Positions 7,267 through 18,200 of a DNA stretch of 64,000 bases are shown one piece after another; position 1 is the first letter of the stretch; every line of letters begins with the position of its first letter. Made by a program: the position numbers and the translations under genes. The notes below the pieces were generated by a model. The model searched no databases, was not told the origin of the DNA, and saw only the letters and a program-made list of their open reading frames with translations. The DNA comes from a bacterium 1XD42-54 (GTDB taxonomy: Bacteria; Bacillota; Clostridia; Lachnospirales; Lachnospiraceae), in contig RAZH01000014.1 of NCBI GenBank assembly GCA_003612585.1, positions 21,803 to 85,802 of the forward strand. The letters are read 5' to 3'.

Positions 7267-9042
7267 TTATTCATCTAAATCTTCGTAGATAATCTGAACA
7301 TCATCAAAATCCAAGAGACTATCATGAATTTCTGGGATCCGGTCTAACGAATACATCGAGATGGGATTCATTATCACATCCATAAACTCTTCCGGATTAT
7401 TTCGTTCCAAAGTTAATATATTCGATATATCCTCAATACTAATAACAGCCACATCGCTACTCATAGAAAAATAACTGGTACCAGTAATTATCATATATAT
7501 TATTTCCTTTATCTCATGTCTGCTTTGAACTAGTTTTTCTCTTTTTAAATTCGAAAACAGAAGATTTTCATCTTTTGTTATCGCCTCTTTACAGCGAGAA
7601 ATCTGAATATTTGCTTTTTCAATAGTCTTAAATGCTTTCCAAAGCTGATAAGGTTTTCTACCAGAATGTGCTGTCTTTACTTGTCCAAGAATCACCTTGC
7701 CATCTTTCCATGCGACTAAAGCAAAATCTGTATTTTTAACCTTTATGCTTGATGATAATGCTGTCCAACCAGAGCATCGAAATCTTTGTTTCACGCATGT
7801 TTCCAAAACACTTTTTCCGAAGTAATTTACTTCCTCTCCTAATTCTGATTTTCTTTGATTAAATATAATATCTCTTAAATCTTCAAAAATATTATAATCC
7901 GTATCAAACAAACTCGAAAAAAGATATATCTGAGATTTTACCTTAAAATACGGTCTGTCCATTCCAATAAACTTATAAGAATCCTGAATACCTATAAACT
8001 CTAATATTCTTTGGAAATCCATATTTGACATATCTTTTCCAAAACAGCAGTTTCTTTTTATATCATTTATTTGAATAACCCCATATCCTTGATTACTCAA
8101 AAGAATAACGAACAAATATTCAATATACAAATATAACAGCACAGAGACAAGATATATTCCTGTTTGATATTTTTTAGAACGGCAAATTAAAAAGTCCAAA
8201 TATGTTTCAGATGTTAGCTGATTTTTCACCATTGAAATAATCCACTCTTTTTCATCTGCAGCAATATTCATGATGAAACACTTTTTACAGACATAGCACT
8301 TATAATATTCAAAGATTTCTGGTTCCGGAATAGTTTTCTCAGCTCTTTTACTCCATGCTAAAAGATTATACTCAGAACCCAACTTAATTCCATATGAATA
8401 ATCTATGTCCTTAATACCGATCTCGAACACCATCTTGCCATCCTTAAAATCAGTAGCAAGTATTTCTTCAGACAAATAAGAAATAGCTTCATAACGTTCG
8501 TACATGCACCCTATTTCCATAGCTAATAAATAAACAACTTCCAATACATGTACCTTTTCTATAACGATGGCATCAGGTATCAATATTAAGTTGTATTCAT
8601 CTTTACAATCTATATTACCCCAAATAGCGAATGCATTTTTAATTAATATATCTTTAGGGTATCTTACTAAACCACCCTTCATCAAAGAAAATTGGTTTAA
8701 ACATGTCATAAACATAAATATCGAATCAAAATTTTTTCTAATCGTTTCCTTTATCGTATCATTTACTTTACGAAACTTATTCATAACATAGTCCGTAAAC
8801 AATGCCAAATTACTAATCATCTCTGTTGGATACTGTTTTTGAATATCCTGTACTAATGCAATTTTTTGATCATCTGACAAAGCATTGTTACCCAGTATTT
8901 TCCAAAGCAACTTTTGTGCAAGAAAAGAGTCATACGATACCTTTGATATATTCTTTTTTATATATGAAATCACTTCGTCTTGAGTAATAGTCGAATCATC
9001 ACTTAATAATTCTTTAATTTTTCTAATGATACCATTTTCCAT
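7267..9042 (-). CDS. uncharacterised protein with PD-(D/E)XK-like nuclease motif, linked to dnd genes
   Basis: I do not recognise this 591-aa protein as a named family. The N-terminal two thirds are mainly helical, with a cysteine cluster C249-x2-C-x2-C255 in YKCYVCKKCF and a hydrophobic helix near 295-316. The C-terminal third contains GKSVLETCVKQRF (E414), then NTDFALVAWKDGKVILGQVKTA with D439, Q454 and K456. This E-x24-D-x14-QxK arrangement matches a Mrr/NERD-type PD-(D/E)XK nuclease core. The gene starts 22 bp after dndA on the same strand and so belongs to the operon. It may be an extra restriction effector or accessory factor; that is inference. Confidence 0.6.
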   Translation of the reverse strand: MENGIIRKIKELLSDDSTITQDEVISYIKKNISKVSYDSFLAQKLLWKILGNNALSDDQKIALVQDIQKQYPTEMISNLALFTDYVMNKFRKVNDTIKETIRKNFDSIFMFMTCLNQFSLMKGGLVRYPKDILIKNAFAIWGNIDCKDEYNLILIPDAIVIEKVHVLEVVYLLAMEIGCMYERYEAISYLSEEILATDFKDGKMVFEIGIKDIDYSYGIKLGSEYNLLAWSKRAEKTIPEPEIFEYYKCYVCKKCFIMNIAADEKEWIISMVKNQLTSETYLDFLICRSKKYQTGIYLVSVLLYLYIEYLFVILLSNQGYGVIQINDIKRNCCFGKDMSNMDFQRILEFIGIQDSYKFIGMDRPYFKVKSQIYLFSSLFDTDYNIFEDLRDIIFNQRKSELGEEVNYFGKSVLETCVKQRFRCSGWTALSSSIKVKNTDFALVAWKDGKVILGQVKTAHSGRKPYQLWKAFKTIEKANIQISRCKEAITKDENLLFSNLKREKLVQSRHEIKEIIYMIITGTSYFSMSSDVAVISIEDISNILTLERNNPEEFMDVIMNPISMYSLDRIPEIHDSLLDFDDVQIIYEDLDE

Positions 9043-9064
9043 TGATTTTTCATATTCCTAGCAG

Positions 9065-10216
9065 TTATATGGCAAACTGTTTTACTGCATTCAGTAAATA
9101 ACCCATGTTCTTTTGGAATTCCTCTAATGAAATATTAGCTCCCCAGCTAATACGTACCGATTCTTCAATCTCATTCACCGGAATTCCCATTGCTTCCAAA
9201 ACATAGCTTGGCGAATAACTCTTTGAAGTACATGCCGAACCATTTGAAATACTACAATACTGCTTGCTCGAAATCATAAGAGCTTCTGACATTACCCCTG
9301 GGAAACGAATATTAACCGTACTATCTACACAATAATTCTGATCACCATTAAAATAATGTTCTACACCCGATTGCTTTAATAAATTTACCAATTCCGCCTT
9401 GATGCTTTTCATAGAAATACAGTTAATCTGATATTCCTTTTCTGCAAATTCGCATGCCATACCGCATCCAACAACTAAGGCAACTGGAATTGTACCAGGA
9501 CGGATACCATGTTCTTGCTGTCCACCATACATTATAGATTTTACAGGTGGTAATTTATATCGTCTTTTTCTAAGTACAAGCACTCCGATGCCTTGTGGCC
9601 CACTCAACTTATGAGCACTAAATGACAGCATATCATATTTAAGTCTTCGAATTTCGTCTACAAGCTTTCCACAGCTCTGTGTCGCATCTACATGAAAAAA
9701 TACGTTCTTGCCTTCTAAAAATTCTCCAATTTCTTCTACAGGTTGAATAATCCCCGTCTCATTATTAACGTGCATAATGCTTACAAGAAGTGTATCTTCT
9801 CTAATCAACTCAATAACCTGTTTTGGATCAATACGCCCAGATGCATTGGGGTTTACAATATCTATTTCATATCCTCTCTTCTGCATTGCTTTTACAGTCT
9901 CTAATACCGCTTTGTGCTCAATTCCAGTCGTGATAATATGCTTCTTACCACTTTGATTCGAATATTCATCTAATCCCTGAATAGCAATATTATTGCTTTC
10001 TGTTGCACCACTTGTAAAGAAAACTTCAGATGAAGTTATCCCAAGAAGGGATGCCACCTGCTTTCTGGCATTCTCGACCAGAATTCTGGCATTCTCCCCA
10101 TGGTCATGAGTTCTGCTATCCGCATTTCCATATGAATTTCTATATACATCGATCATCACATCAAGAACTCTAGGATCTATCGGCGCCGACGCGTTATAAT
10201 CAAGATATATTCCCAT
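9065..10216 (-). CDS. dndA: DndA cysteine desulfurase (IscS/NifS-like)
   Basis: This is a 383-aa PLP-dependent cysteine desulfurase. It opens with YLDYNASAP; SGATESNN binds cofactor phosphate; HVDATQS and SFSAHKLSGPQG contain the Schiff-base lysine K203; the catalytic cysteine is C329 in NGSACTSKSYSPS. It supplies activated sulfur, passed on to DndC for phosphorothioate synthesis. The start codon overlaps the dndE stop (TAATG), so the two are translationally coupled. In many Dnd clusters dndA is divergent or replaced by host IscS; here it is the fifth modification gene. A general IscS role is possible, but the operon context favours DndA. Confidence 0.88.
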   Translation of the reverse strand: MGIYLDYNASAPIDPRVLDVMIDVYRNSYGNADSRTHDHGENARILVENARKQVASLLGITSSEVFFTSGATESNNIAIQGLDEYSNQSGKKHIITTGIEHKAVLETVKAMQKRGYEIDIVNPNASGRIDPKQVIELIREDTLLVSIMHVNNETGIIQPVEEIGEFLEGKNVFFHVDATQSCGKLVDEIRRLKYDMLSFSAHKLSGPQGIGVLVLRKRRYKLPPVKSIMYGGQQEHGIRPGTIPVALVVGCGMACEFAEKEYQINCISMKSIKAELVNLLKQSGVEHYFNGDQNYCVDSTVNIRFPGVMSEALMISSKQYCSISNGSACTSKSYSPSYVLEAMGIPVNEIEESVRISWGANISLEEFQKNMGYLLNAVKQFAI

Positions 10217-10599
10217 TACTGCTCCCCAATTCCCAAATTTATTAAATCATCTAAGTTCTTTATAAAATTAGTTCCTGAAAGATGTGCTATTCCTCTCTCC
10301 AAATGGAGTTTGAAATATTTGGCTAACGTTTCTTCATCTGTTGGAAGTCCCATTTTAATGCACCAAGCTTTCATAAGCGCATCATACAAATCGCTGTATT
10401 CTCCGGCAAACGTATACCAGGACATTTCAACATTACTATCTGCAATTATTGGAACATCCGTCGGCATCGTATATTCACCCAGAGAATAACAAAAAGCCCA
10501 CCTGCAAAGCACGTTCCAGTTTTTAATTCCTGTTTTTCCTTTCAATCTACTGAGTCTATCCTTAGATTGATTAGACAGTTTTATCTGTTTTACTAACAT
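10216..10599 (-). CDS. dndE: DndE DNA phosphorothioation protein
   Basis: This 127-aa protein is DndE by size, position and sequence. It is basic at the N-terminus (VKQIKLSNQSKDRLSRLKGKTGIKNWNVLCRWAF), has SLGEYT in the middle and the C-terminal helix LHLERGIAHL. DndE forms small oligomers that bind nicked DNA and is needed for sulfur insertion. It lies 11 bp after dndD and overlaps dndA by one base. AGAGGAAAA precedes its ATG. Confidence 0.88.
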   Translation of the reverse strand: MLVKQIKLSNQSKDRLSRLKGKTGIKNWNVLCRWAFCYSLGEYTMPTDVPIIADSNVEMSWYTFAGEYSDLYDALMKAWCIKMGLPTDEETLAKYFKLHLERGIAHLSGTNFIKNLDDLINLGIGEQ

Positions 10600-10610
10600 G
10601 CATTTTTCCT

Positions 10611-12551
10611 CTAAAACAAATATCCTTTTCTGATTGTTGTTTTCATATTTTCATCATCAAAAATAAGCGCAAACTCATCACCGATACTTGGTTTCATTAA
10701 TTCGTAATACTTATGATCAATTTCCGAATCTGTTGATAGAATAATAGTCTGATCACTAGCATTTGGAAAATATGTCGTAATAAGCGCTTCCCTATGAATG
10801 GAATCAAGACGTGATAATGGTGTATCAATAATAACTGGTAGTTTCTTCTTTGAACAAATCGCTAATGCCCAAAGCAGAGATATAACCATTAATTGTTTTT
10901 CACCAGCAGACAACTTCTTTTTTTCTACCTCTTCGCCTAACCCGTTTAAATAATGCAAATCTAGCGTGGTAGAATCCATTTGGATTTCTTCAATCAAATG
11001 TTTCTTAAATGCAAGTTTTCTATAACATTCCGTCATTGTTTTAGCCAATATATCTGTTTTTTGCTCTTGAAGACGAATTCGATATCTGTTAATGATTTCC
11101 ATTGCCATATGAGCATACTTAACAGTACGTTTGCCATCATCACTTGTTTCCATTGATGAAAGGACCTGTTCTGCCACTTTGCTAAATTCTGTTTCTGCAA
11201 TCATCGCCGCACCATGCAATGTTGTTCGTTTCTGTTGCAATGATTCCAGATTTACTTCTTCAGTTATAATTTCCTTTTCAATTTCTTTTATGCGCTTAAA
11301 AATTCTATTCAGTGCCTTCTCATCAATATCAACAGATAAATAATTGTCTATTTCATCTACCTTGTGTTGACTGGCGTTTCTTCTTCTCATCTGCTCTTTT
11401 GTATGAGAAACACATTCATTCAACTCATAAGAATTTAATCTATGTATCTGATAGAGAACTGTATCAGACAATTTATATATTTCTTCCTGTTTCTGTGCAT
11501 CATTATCGGCCTGTACATAATTAATGAATGAGCTAATAGTTGCTTCCGCATCTGGATATTTTATAATAAAATCTTTATAGAGATTCTTAACCTTATTGGT
11601 TGCAATTACAGACGTTTTATATGCTTGTTCAAGATTACCCTGATCCTCAATATCCCTTAATAATGATGATACAAGTCGCAATGGCATTGCTCCTGCTGCT
11701 TGTTCCAGAAAATCATCTTCATACCGTTCAAGCAAGGCAAGCTGCTCCGATCTTTGACGCATAAGATCATGTCTTTGCTCTACGATATCTCCGCCCTTAA
11801 TAGCATATTCAGCATTTTTCTTTTCCACTTCCAAACGCAAATCTTCGATTTTTTCTATCACTCGCTGTATTTCATCATCGGTTGCTTTTAAATCATCGAT
11901 AGCACTTTCTTTTTTTTGCCTTAATTGTTCCAGATAAATCAAATCTTGATCTTCTGAAGCAGCCGAACTCAGCCTTGTAATAATTCTGCCTAAATCGTTA
12001 TTTATCAAATCGAGAACAGAAATGCCTAACAATGCCTTTATAGATTCCTTCATCTGATCATTAGTATTTTCAACAGCGAGTTCAGCTATTTTTTCACCGT
12101 CAAAAAAGAAAAAATTCGACAACGCACTTGGAAGAATATTCTCAACAAACATTGGCCAATTTTCAGTCAAGAAACCATTATCGATGCCGTTTTTCTTTAC
12201 CCAAATTTTTTCTCGTATTCTCTGTGTATTGCCGTCCCATTCTCTATGAACAAGATATGTTTCCTCATCAGACATATCTAATGAAAATTCCAGCTCTACA
12301 TACGTATACTTTGTACCGTCTGCCTTATTTACGTATGATTTTAAATACTGACCATACGTTTTATATTTACTTTCAGTATATGCAAATGAATTTGAGCCAT
12401 ATAATCCAAGTAGAACAGCCTCCAAAAAGGTGGTTTTTCCTCGACCATTCATGCCTCCGATTAATACTACTGGTTTTTCACCATGGAACTCAAATTGATT
12501 TGTTGATGCATATACTCCGAAGTTATGCATAATCAATTTTTTTAAAATCAT
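10611..12551 (-). CDS. dndD: DndD SMC/RecN-like ATPase of DNA phosphorothioation
   Basis: This is a 646-aa SMC-like ATPase. Walker A (GGMNGRGKTTFLE) lies at residues 32-44. Long helical coiled-coil segments fill about 200-470. The C-terminal signature LSAGEKQLMVISLLWAL and Walker B LPVIIDTPLSRLDS complete the ABC-type head. DndD is thought to provide the nicking or DNA-structure step in phosphorothioate modification, working with DndC and DndE. Its ATG overlaps the dndC stop by 4 nt. All key ATPase motifs are intact. Confidence 0.93.
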   Translation of the reverse strand: MILKKLIMHNFGVYASTNQFEFHGEKPVVLIGGMNGRGKTTFLEAVLLGLYGSNSFAYTESKYKTYGQYLKSYVNKADGTKYTYVELEFSLDMSDEETYLVHREWDGNTQRIREKIWVKKNGIDNGFLTENWPMFVENILPSALSNFFFFDGEKIAELAVENTNDQMKESIKALLGISVLDLINNDLGRIITRLSSAASEDQDLIYLEQLRQKKESAIDDLKATDDEIQRVIEKIEDLRLEVEKKNAEYAIKGGDIVEQRHDLMRQRSEQLALLERYEDDFLEQAAGAMPLRLVSSLLRDIEDQGNLEQAYKTSVIATNKVKNLYKDFIIKYPDAEATISSFINYVQADNDAQKQEEIYKLSDTVLYQIHRLNSYELNECVSHTKEQMRRRNASQHKVDEIDNYLSVDIDEKALNRIFKRIKEIEKEIITEEVNLESLQQKRTTLHGAAMIAETEFSKVAEQVLSSMETSDDGKRTVKYAHMAMEIINRYRIRLQEQKTDILAKTMTECYRKLAFKKHLIEEIQMDSTTLDLHYLNGLGEEVEKKKLSAGEKQLMVISLLWALAICSKKKLPVIIDTPLSRLDSIHREALITTYFPNASDQTIILSTDSEIDHKYYELMKPSIGDEFALIFDDENMKTTIRKGYLF

Positions 12552-14143
12552 TCTGTTGCATCCCCATCTTCTTCATCGTCATCATCTTCATTCAGATAAT
12601 CATATCTTCCATCCAATGCCAACGGATTATATTTCCCGCCTAAGTCCTTTTTACGTACTATACGATCCATGTAATACTGTGTAGCATCATCCTCATCCTT
12701 ATAAAATGTATTTTTGATGCAATTTTCAAGTGTGTCAGTAATACCTTTTCGCTTATTCAGGCTACTTGCTTGATTTTCAATATCAATCAAAGTGTATGCT
12801 AGTTCAAATGCCAATGTTTCACCAGGATATTGTTCATCAGTTACTTCTTTGACAACTTCTTCCAAGATATCCCACTCCTCTTTCCTAAAAGCTTCTGAGC
12901 CAACCCATTCCGGATCTTCGAATTTCTTACCTGTCACATCTTCGTATATGCCTGGTAACGCGTCATCAAATTCATGTTTATCAAAAACCCATATTCTTCT
13001 TATGCATCTGAGTTCAGGAAGCGTAATTAATTCCAGATCAGCAAACTCTTCTGGCCCATTCTCATTAATATCCTTTTGAATTTCCAGTAATTCCCTTAAC
13101 CAACTCATACGCCATTCTTTTAAATATGGACCGTGATGCAATTGTTTGTAAGAACCTTGAAGAAATCCTTGCATTTTTCTAAAACTTCTTCTCTCTCTAT
13201 CCTTTTCCTCGTCTCCAAAACGGCTACGGAATTCCAAAAGTGGTGTCATCCATGCTTTCTCATCATCGTTTGCTATCATCGCTTCCATGGATTTATCCTT
13301 TTCAACCATAGTACAAACCCAACATCCAAAACGACTTTTTCCACAGCTTGGTAATCCTTTTTCAACCATCATAGGACATTCATTATCAGCTGTTGCACCT
13401 TTATAAAGAGTCAATAAATCTGTATTGGAATACCCCCAAGGATTTCTATACTGCATAAGAAAAACCCAAACATCATTATCATTCCAATCTTCTAATGGAG
13501 AAAAAACTAATTCGTTTGCCATTGACGGATTTGGACTAAGCAATTCTCGCACACGCTTTTTTTCATAATATGCCATGGTCTTAGCTCGTCTTGCACTCTC
13601 TGCTTTTCTGGTTCCGATAACCAGAATTATTTCGCCGTGTTCTGCAATCTGTTCTTTGACGAATTTATTCACTGGTTGTATCTTTAAACGATCAGTACAC
13701 CATCTTAATTTTTTTCTAGGAAATGGATAGCCTCTTCCAAGCAGATTTACCCAAAAAGTATTATCTGTTTCTGGGGTTAATCTATGCGTAACAAACGGTA
13801 ACCCCGACTGATTTGATCTCATTGTCATTATTTCGAGGGAATTTTCAACCCATTTTGAAATAACAGGTGATTCAACCATCGTATCAGTGTTGATAACATG
13901 GATTTTTTTTGCATTCTTCAAACGTTCTTCCGGTAATTCTTCGATTGCTAACCAAACCAGTTGTAAAGTTGCTGTACTATCTTTTCCACCTGAATATCCG
14001 ATTACCCATGGAATATCATCAGCAAGATACAAATTTCTTATGGTTTCTTTTAACCCCTCAACAGTCTCTTTATTTATTGTAACTCCTTGTTTATTTGCTT
14101 CGCAGCTTAAACACTTTTCTGCCATTGCTTCTCTCCTAGACAT
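12548..14143 (-). CDS. dndC: DndC sulfurtransferase (PAPS-reductase-like, Fe-S)
   Basis: This is a 531-aa PP-loop protein. The ATP pyrophosphatase motif GYSGGKDSTATL is at residues 49-60. Four cysteines C256-x10-C267-x6-C274-x2-C277 form the expected [4Fe-4S] ligand set, and a CxxC also lies at 11-14. The segment VIGTRKAESARRAKTM is typical of the family. DndC adenylates the DNA backbone phosphate or carries sulfur during the oxygen-to-sulfur swap. It overlaps dndB by 8 nt and dndD by 4 nt. The C-terminus is very acidic (DDDDEEDGDATE). Confidence 0.94.
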   Translation of the reverse strand: MSRREAMAEKCLSCEANKQGVTINKETVEGLKETIRNLYLADDIPWVIGYSGGKDSTATLQLVWLAIEELPEERLKNAKKIHVINTDTMVESPVISKWVENSLEIMTMRSNQSGLPFVTHRLTPETDNTFWVNLLGRGYPFPRKKLRWCTDRLKIQPVNKFVKEQIAEHGEIILVIGTRKAESARRAKTMAYYEKKRVRELLSPNPSMANELVFSPLEDWNDNDVWVFLMQYRNPWGYSNTDLLTLYKGATADNECPMMVEKGLPSCGKSRFGCWVCTMVEKDKSMEAMIANDDEKAWMTPLLEFRSRFGDEEKDRERRSFRKMQGFLQGSYKQLHHGPYLKEWRMSWLRELLEIQKDINENGPEEFADLELITLPELRCIRRIWVFDKHEFDDALPGIYEDVTGKKFEDPEWVGSEAFRKEEWDILEEVVKEVTDEQYPGETLAFELAYTLIDIENQASSLNKRKGITDTLENCIKNTFYKDEDDATQYYMDRIVRKKDLGGKYNPLALDGRYDYLNEDDDDEEDGDATE

Positions 14144-15209
14144 TTATACTTTCTAAATATCGCTTCTCCTTCAGTTTTTCTTCTGGCAGAAGTGGAATAC
14201 CCAGTTCTTTTTTTATCTGGTTAGCTGTTAATAGTATTGCTTTATTACTCGTAAGAATTTTTCCATCAGATCTGATTACTCTATACTTCCAAATATCAGC
14301 ACTTCTTTTCCAATCAATAGTTCTTAACCCACTTAACATTTCTTTCATATCAACATCCTGATTGTCAAAAAAATAAGCACCGACATTTCCTAGCGCTTGT
14401 ATTACAACACCTTGTGTTACAATATAATTTTCTCGCAAATCAACTTTAGATATTTCTTTTCTTACGAGTTCGTTCCATTGTACGATATTGTCTGCAACAT
14501 ACTTCCAATAATCAACTAATAATTCCTGTACTTCTTCATCTATACGTTTCCCAGCTACCATTCTTTTAATAGAACTGTAAAATGTATTTAATGTGAACAA
14601 ATTGGAAGAATACTTTCCCAAATTATCTTTTTCCTTATCCGTATAATCATTTAAAAACTCTACTCGAGAAACAACATTTCTAGTGATTACCGCAAGTTCA
14701 TCTCTTGAATCATATAACTCCGAAATAGAATTTGACGTTTTTACTGCATGCTTATTAAGATCTGTAAAAATTTGCTGACTCCTTGACAGCCCTGAATCTT
14801 CATACAATACAACGGAAATCGTTTCACTTCCTAATTCAGGTTCCTCATTTAATGCATCAATAATGGCAGCTTTCCGATGTTGTCCGTCATTGATTAAAAA
14901 TTTAGCATCCATCGAGACTTCCAAAATTCCAATATCAGCACCATCATGGCTTTGTACAAACTGAAATTCTCCATCTATAGATGCAGCTAATGCAGAAAAA
15001 ACATAAGAATCCCTATTTTCTGTAATATAACGACTTATGACAGGAATTCTACTTTCATTTAATTTTCTTTGAGCTCGATATTCTGGAAGTACATATTCTT
15101 CTTCATTCGGAAATAGTCTTGTAAGCATTCTCAATGGTATCATTGCAATATAATATTCTCTTCCAGCTTGAATGCCTCTCACAACAGGAAACTTATATAC
15201 GAAATCCAT
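14136..15209 (-). CDS. dndB: DndB, DGQHR-domain protein of the phosphorothioation operon
   Basis: This 357-aa protein has the diagnostic DGQHRKAAIIDAL motif of the DGQHR family near residue 108. DndB proteins modulate the frequency and specificity of modification and act as transcriptional repressors of dnd operons in some hosts. The start at 15209 has GGGGGTG upstream. It is the first gene after a perfect stem-loop (15231-15265) that separates it from dptH, so it may have its own control. Length is normal for the family. Confidence 0.92.
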   Translation of the reverse strand: MDFVYKFPVVRGIQAGREYYIAMIPLRMLTRLFPNEEEYVLPEYRAQRKLNESRIPVISRYITENRDSYVFSALAASIDGEFQFVQSHDGADIGILEVSMDAKFLINDGQHRKAAIIDALNEEPELGSETISVVLYEDSGLSRSQQIFTDLNKHAVKTSNSISELYDSRDELAVITRNVVSRVEFLNDYTDKEKDNLGKYSSNLFTLNTFYSSIKRMVAGKRIDEEVQELLVDYWKYVADNIVQWNELVRKEISKVDLRENYIVTQGVVIQALGNVGAYFFDNQDVDMKEMLSGLRTIDWKRSADIWKYRVIRSDGKILTSNKAILLTANQIKKELGIPLLPEEKLKEKRYLESINV

Positions 15210-15230
15210 CCTCGCACCCCCAAAGCAAAA

Positions 15231-15265
15231 GTGATATACTTACGTATTCTACGTAAGTATATCAC
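15231..15265. promoter_or_regulatory. perfect 16-bp palindromic stem-loop between dptH and dndB
   Basis: GTGATATACTTACGTA and its exact complement are separated by only 3 nt. The element lies in the 71-bp gap between the restriction genes and the modification genes. On the minus strand it is followed by TTTTGCTTT, so it could be a leaky terminator or an RNA-processing hairpin. The perfect DNA symmetry also suits an operator, for example for DndB or the XRE regulator. The data do not decide between these. Confidence 0.75.
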
Positions 15266-15280
15266 CTCGAATATTATGCG

Positions 15281-18200
15281 TCAAACAGATTTAATTGTTT
15301 TATAGAGTTCCCAAAATGCACGATCTTTGACATATATCGGCTTTTCAGAGCTGATTTTTATAATGCTATTGTGCTTCTGTAATTTTTTAATGTCATTATA
15401 TAACATTTGGCTTTCTTGGCTTTTACTTTCTGTTTTGAAAACGAAATCAACATCACTAGATTTTAAGTCGGCAACATTATGGACTATCCACGTTAAAATA
15501 TATTTTGCATAGTCATCGTCTCCTGAACCAAAATGTTTTAAAAACTGCGTTGACAATATCGTTCCAACACCAAATTCACGTCCTTCTTTTAAAATTTTCT
15601 TCAAAGAAGGAAATCCTTCGGACATAAAGTTATCTGCTTCATCAACCAGAATTAATTTAGTAAGCTGACGATACTTGCCATCAAGCTTGCTTGATCCAAC
15701 TGCCTGCATCTGTGCATAGAACAAATCTAATGTAATCGCTACTATTAGGCTCTGAATGTCCGCATCGTACCCTGACAAATCAATTACAACCACTCCCTTT
15801 AATAAATCAAACAATGATTTTGTTTTACTTGGTGAATTTTCAAACACCTGGAACTGATGTAATTTATTCATAGCTGCCGCCAAAGAATCATTCTTTTTAA
15901 TATCCTCGTCATTTGCATATCTTTGATATACTTGCTCAAATGTAGGCGCTTCGTTATCCCAGCTACTTGGATTTGCCGGAGAAATAACAGAATTGGCATA
16001 TGTTTCTATTATGCACTGAAATAAGGCATCCTGTTGTTTTGGACCCAATCCATATACTTTAGAAATCGTATCCTTAAATGCATTTGCAGTATGTACTGGC
16101 AATAAAGGCTTAAATACTTTGGATTTAACTAAAGCCAACGGATTAAACGGTAACTGATATGGTTTTAATACGGTTGCTCCAGTTGCATCTAAGAAATCCG
16201 GTTTACTTTCATTGTAATCCCCTTTATAATCGAAAATCAAAATACCCAGTCCATCATCACCGATGTTTTTATTTCTCTCTAAGTATAATTGGGTAATTAA
16301 AGATTTCGTAAACTGAGTCTTTCCGGTACCCATAGTACCAATTATACCTGTATTAGTATGGAATAAAACATCTGTATTATTCGGTTCCCAAATCACATCC
16401 TTTCCATCCTGTTGGTTTGTTCCAAAAACAATATGCATACCTCGACAATCACAAACATCTTCTGACGGTTGTTCATATGTGTCTTCCTTTGATTCTTCAG
16501 GAACATATTTCTCTCCCGTATCTTGACTGTCTTCCGACAATTCTGTGCCCTGTTGGCCTTCAGTTGGTATATTTGTGTTTGTATCATCTTCCAACTGTGT
16601 TGTCTTAATCTTTGTTGTATCTCCAGTCAGATGATTTACTTGTAATTCTTCAAATACTAATAAATCATTATCTTTCTTGCTCAAAATCTCAGAATGAATA
16701 TCATCTACGCTACTTAATATCAATCTAAATTCATCTTGTTCTGGCATTTCAATAAAATTGATTGTATCTGCTTTAAAAGAAGTACGTCTTGAAACAAGTG
16801 CCTGCCTAAATGATAATACCGCGCCTCGTCCGAGTACTTCCTGTATATCTGTAGAAATAACATACTCTTCATTGAGCAAAGCTGATCTGAATCGGTCTAA
16901 TATGATATCCCAATTCTGCGAATCATCTACATGATATACCTTCATTTTCTTACAGCTAGTAATCAATAACTGCATAAGAAAATTTCGATTTACCCTATAC
17001 ATGATTGTTGATGACAATTCCTCACCTGGGTTCATAGCGCTTTCCAATCCTGCTGCAGTTGCTGAGACTTGCTCAAAGGCTTTCTTTATCACATCATTGG
17101 CATTGATTCCTGTTTTTACTTCAGTCGGATAGAGATATATCTTAGTCTGATCAGATGAATAATTTAAACCGACAAGAAGCAAATCATCGCTGGTTGGACC
17201 CTTTTCAAATCCTAAATTTTTGTATGACAAAAGCCCTTCGGTGCTTGAAAGTCCAGCGCCACCTGATACTCTAAGCATTTCTTCAAGAGAAATCGGGACC
17301 CAAACAATATCTGAGTGTCGTAAAAAAGCAAGCATAAATTTAATTGCAGCTACAATACTTATTTTTTCTCTCGAAAAAGTAGTGTCTTTATTTGCTCCAA
17401 TCATTTTTTTCGATGAAACCAGTCTTAACAACCAGTCCCCATTAATTGCATTAAATAGATTAATGATTTTTGCAACATCTTTTAATTCTGCATTAACACC
17501 CTTTTCTTTAAGATACTCCTGAATGACCTTCGCGTATTGCTGTGACTTATGCGTTACTGTAATAGCATCGTATCCGCTACTAGACGTATATTGATCACTA
17601 TAATGGATTATCAACAAGTCGCTATTTGCTTCTTTTTCACTGAAGAAATCTAAATCCACTTTCGGATCTACAAATACAACCCAATTTGAAGCTTTATAAA
17701 TATATTCCATTTTATCTTCGGCAAGTTTATCAATCTGGGTGGAAATGCTAATGCCTGGATGATATGGATTTCCTGTATTACCAACTTCTACAAGAGAATT
17801 GTATTTTTCAGCCAATTCTACTACTGCAGTACGTTTAGCGTATTTCATTCCGAAACCAGTTCTATATTTTTGTCCATATTTACTTGATGGAACACCTGAT
17901 ACTACTCCTCCCAAAGATATTCCTGTTTCAATCTGATCCATGGATGCAGTTTCTGAAGTAATCTCCGATTCCATCTCATAAAATGAAATATGCGCATACT
18001 CATAATTTCTTCCATTATCTTTATGGAAATAACATTCCACATTCTTTGAAAGAACACCTTCCAGATTACTCATTGCCACACCATTTGCAAATGACAATTT
18101 GCTTGCATTCAAATACAGCTTAAGGCGAGTATACTCTTTAATATTAGAAAAAACATTTGTCCTTGCATTATCAGTGTAGATATGTAATTCAAATTTCATC

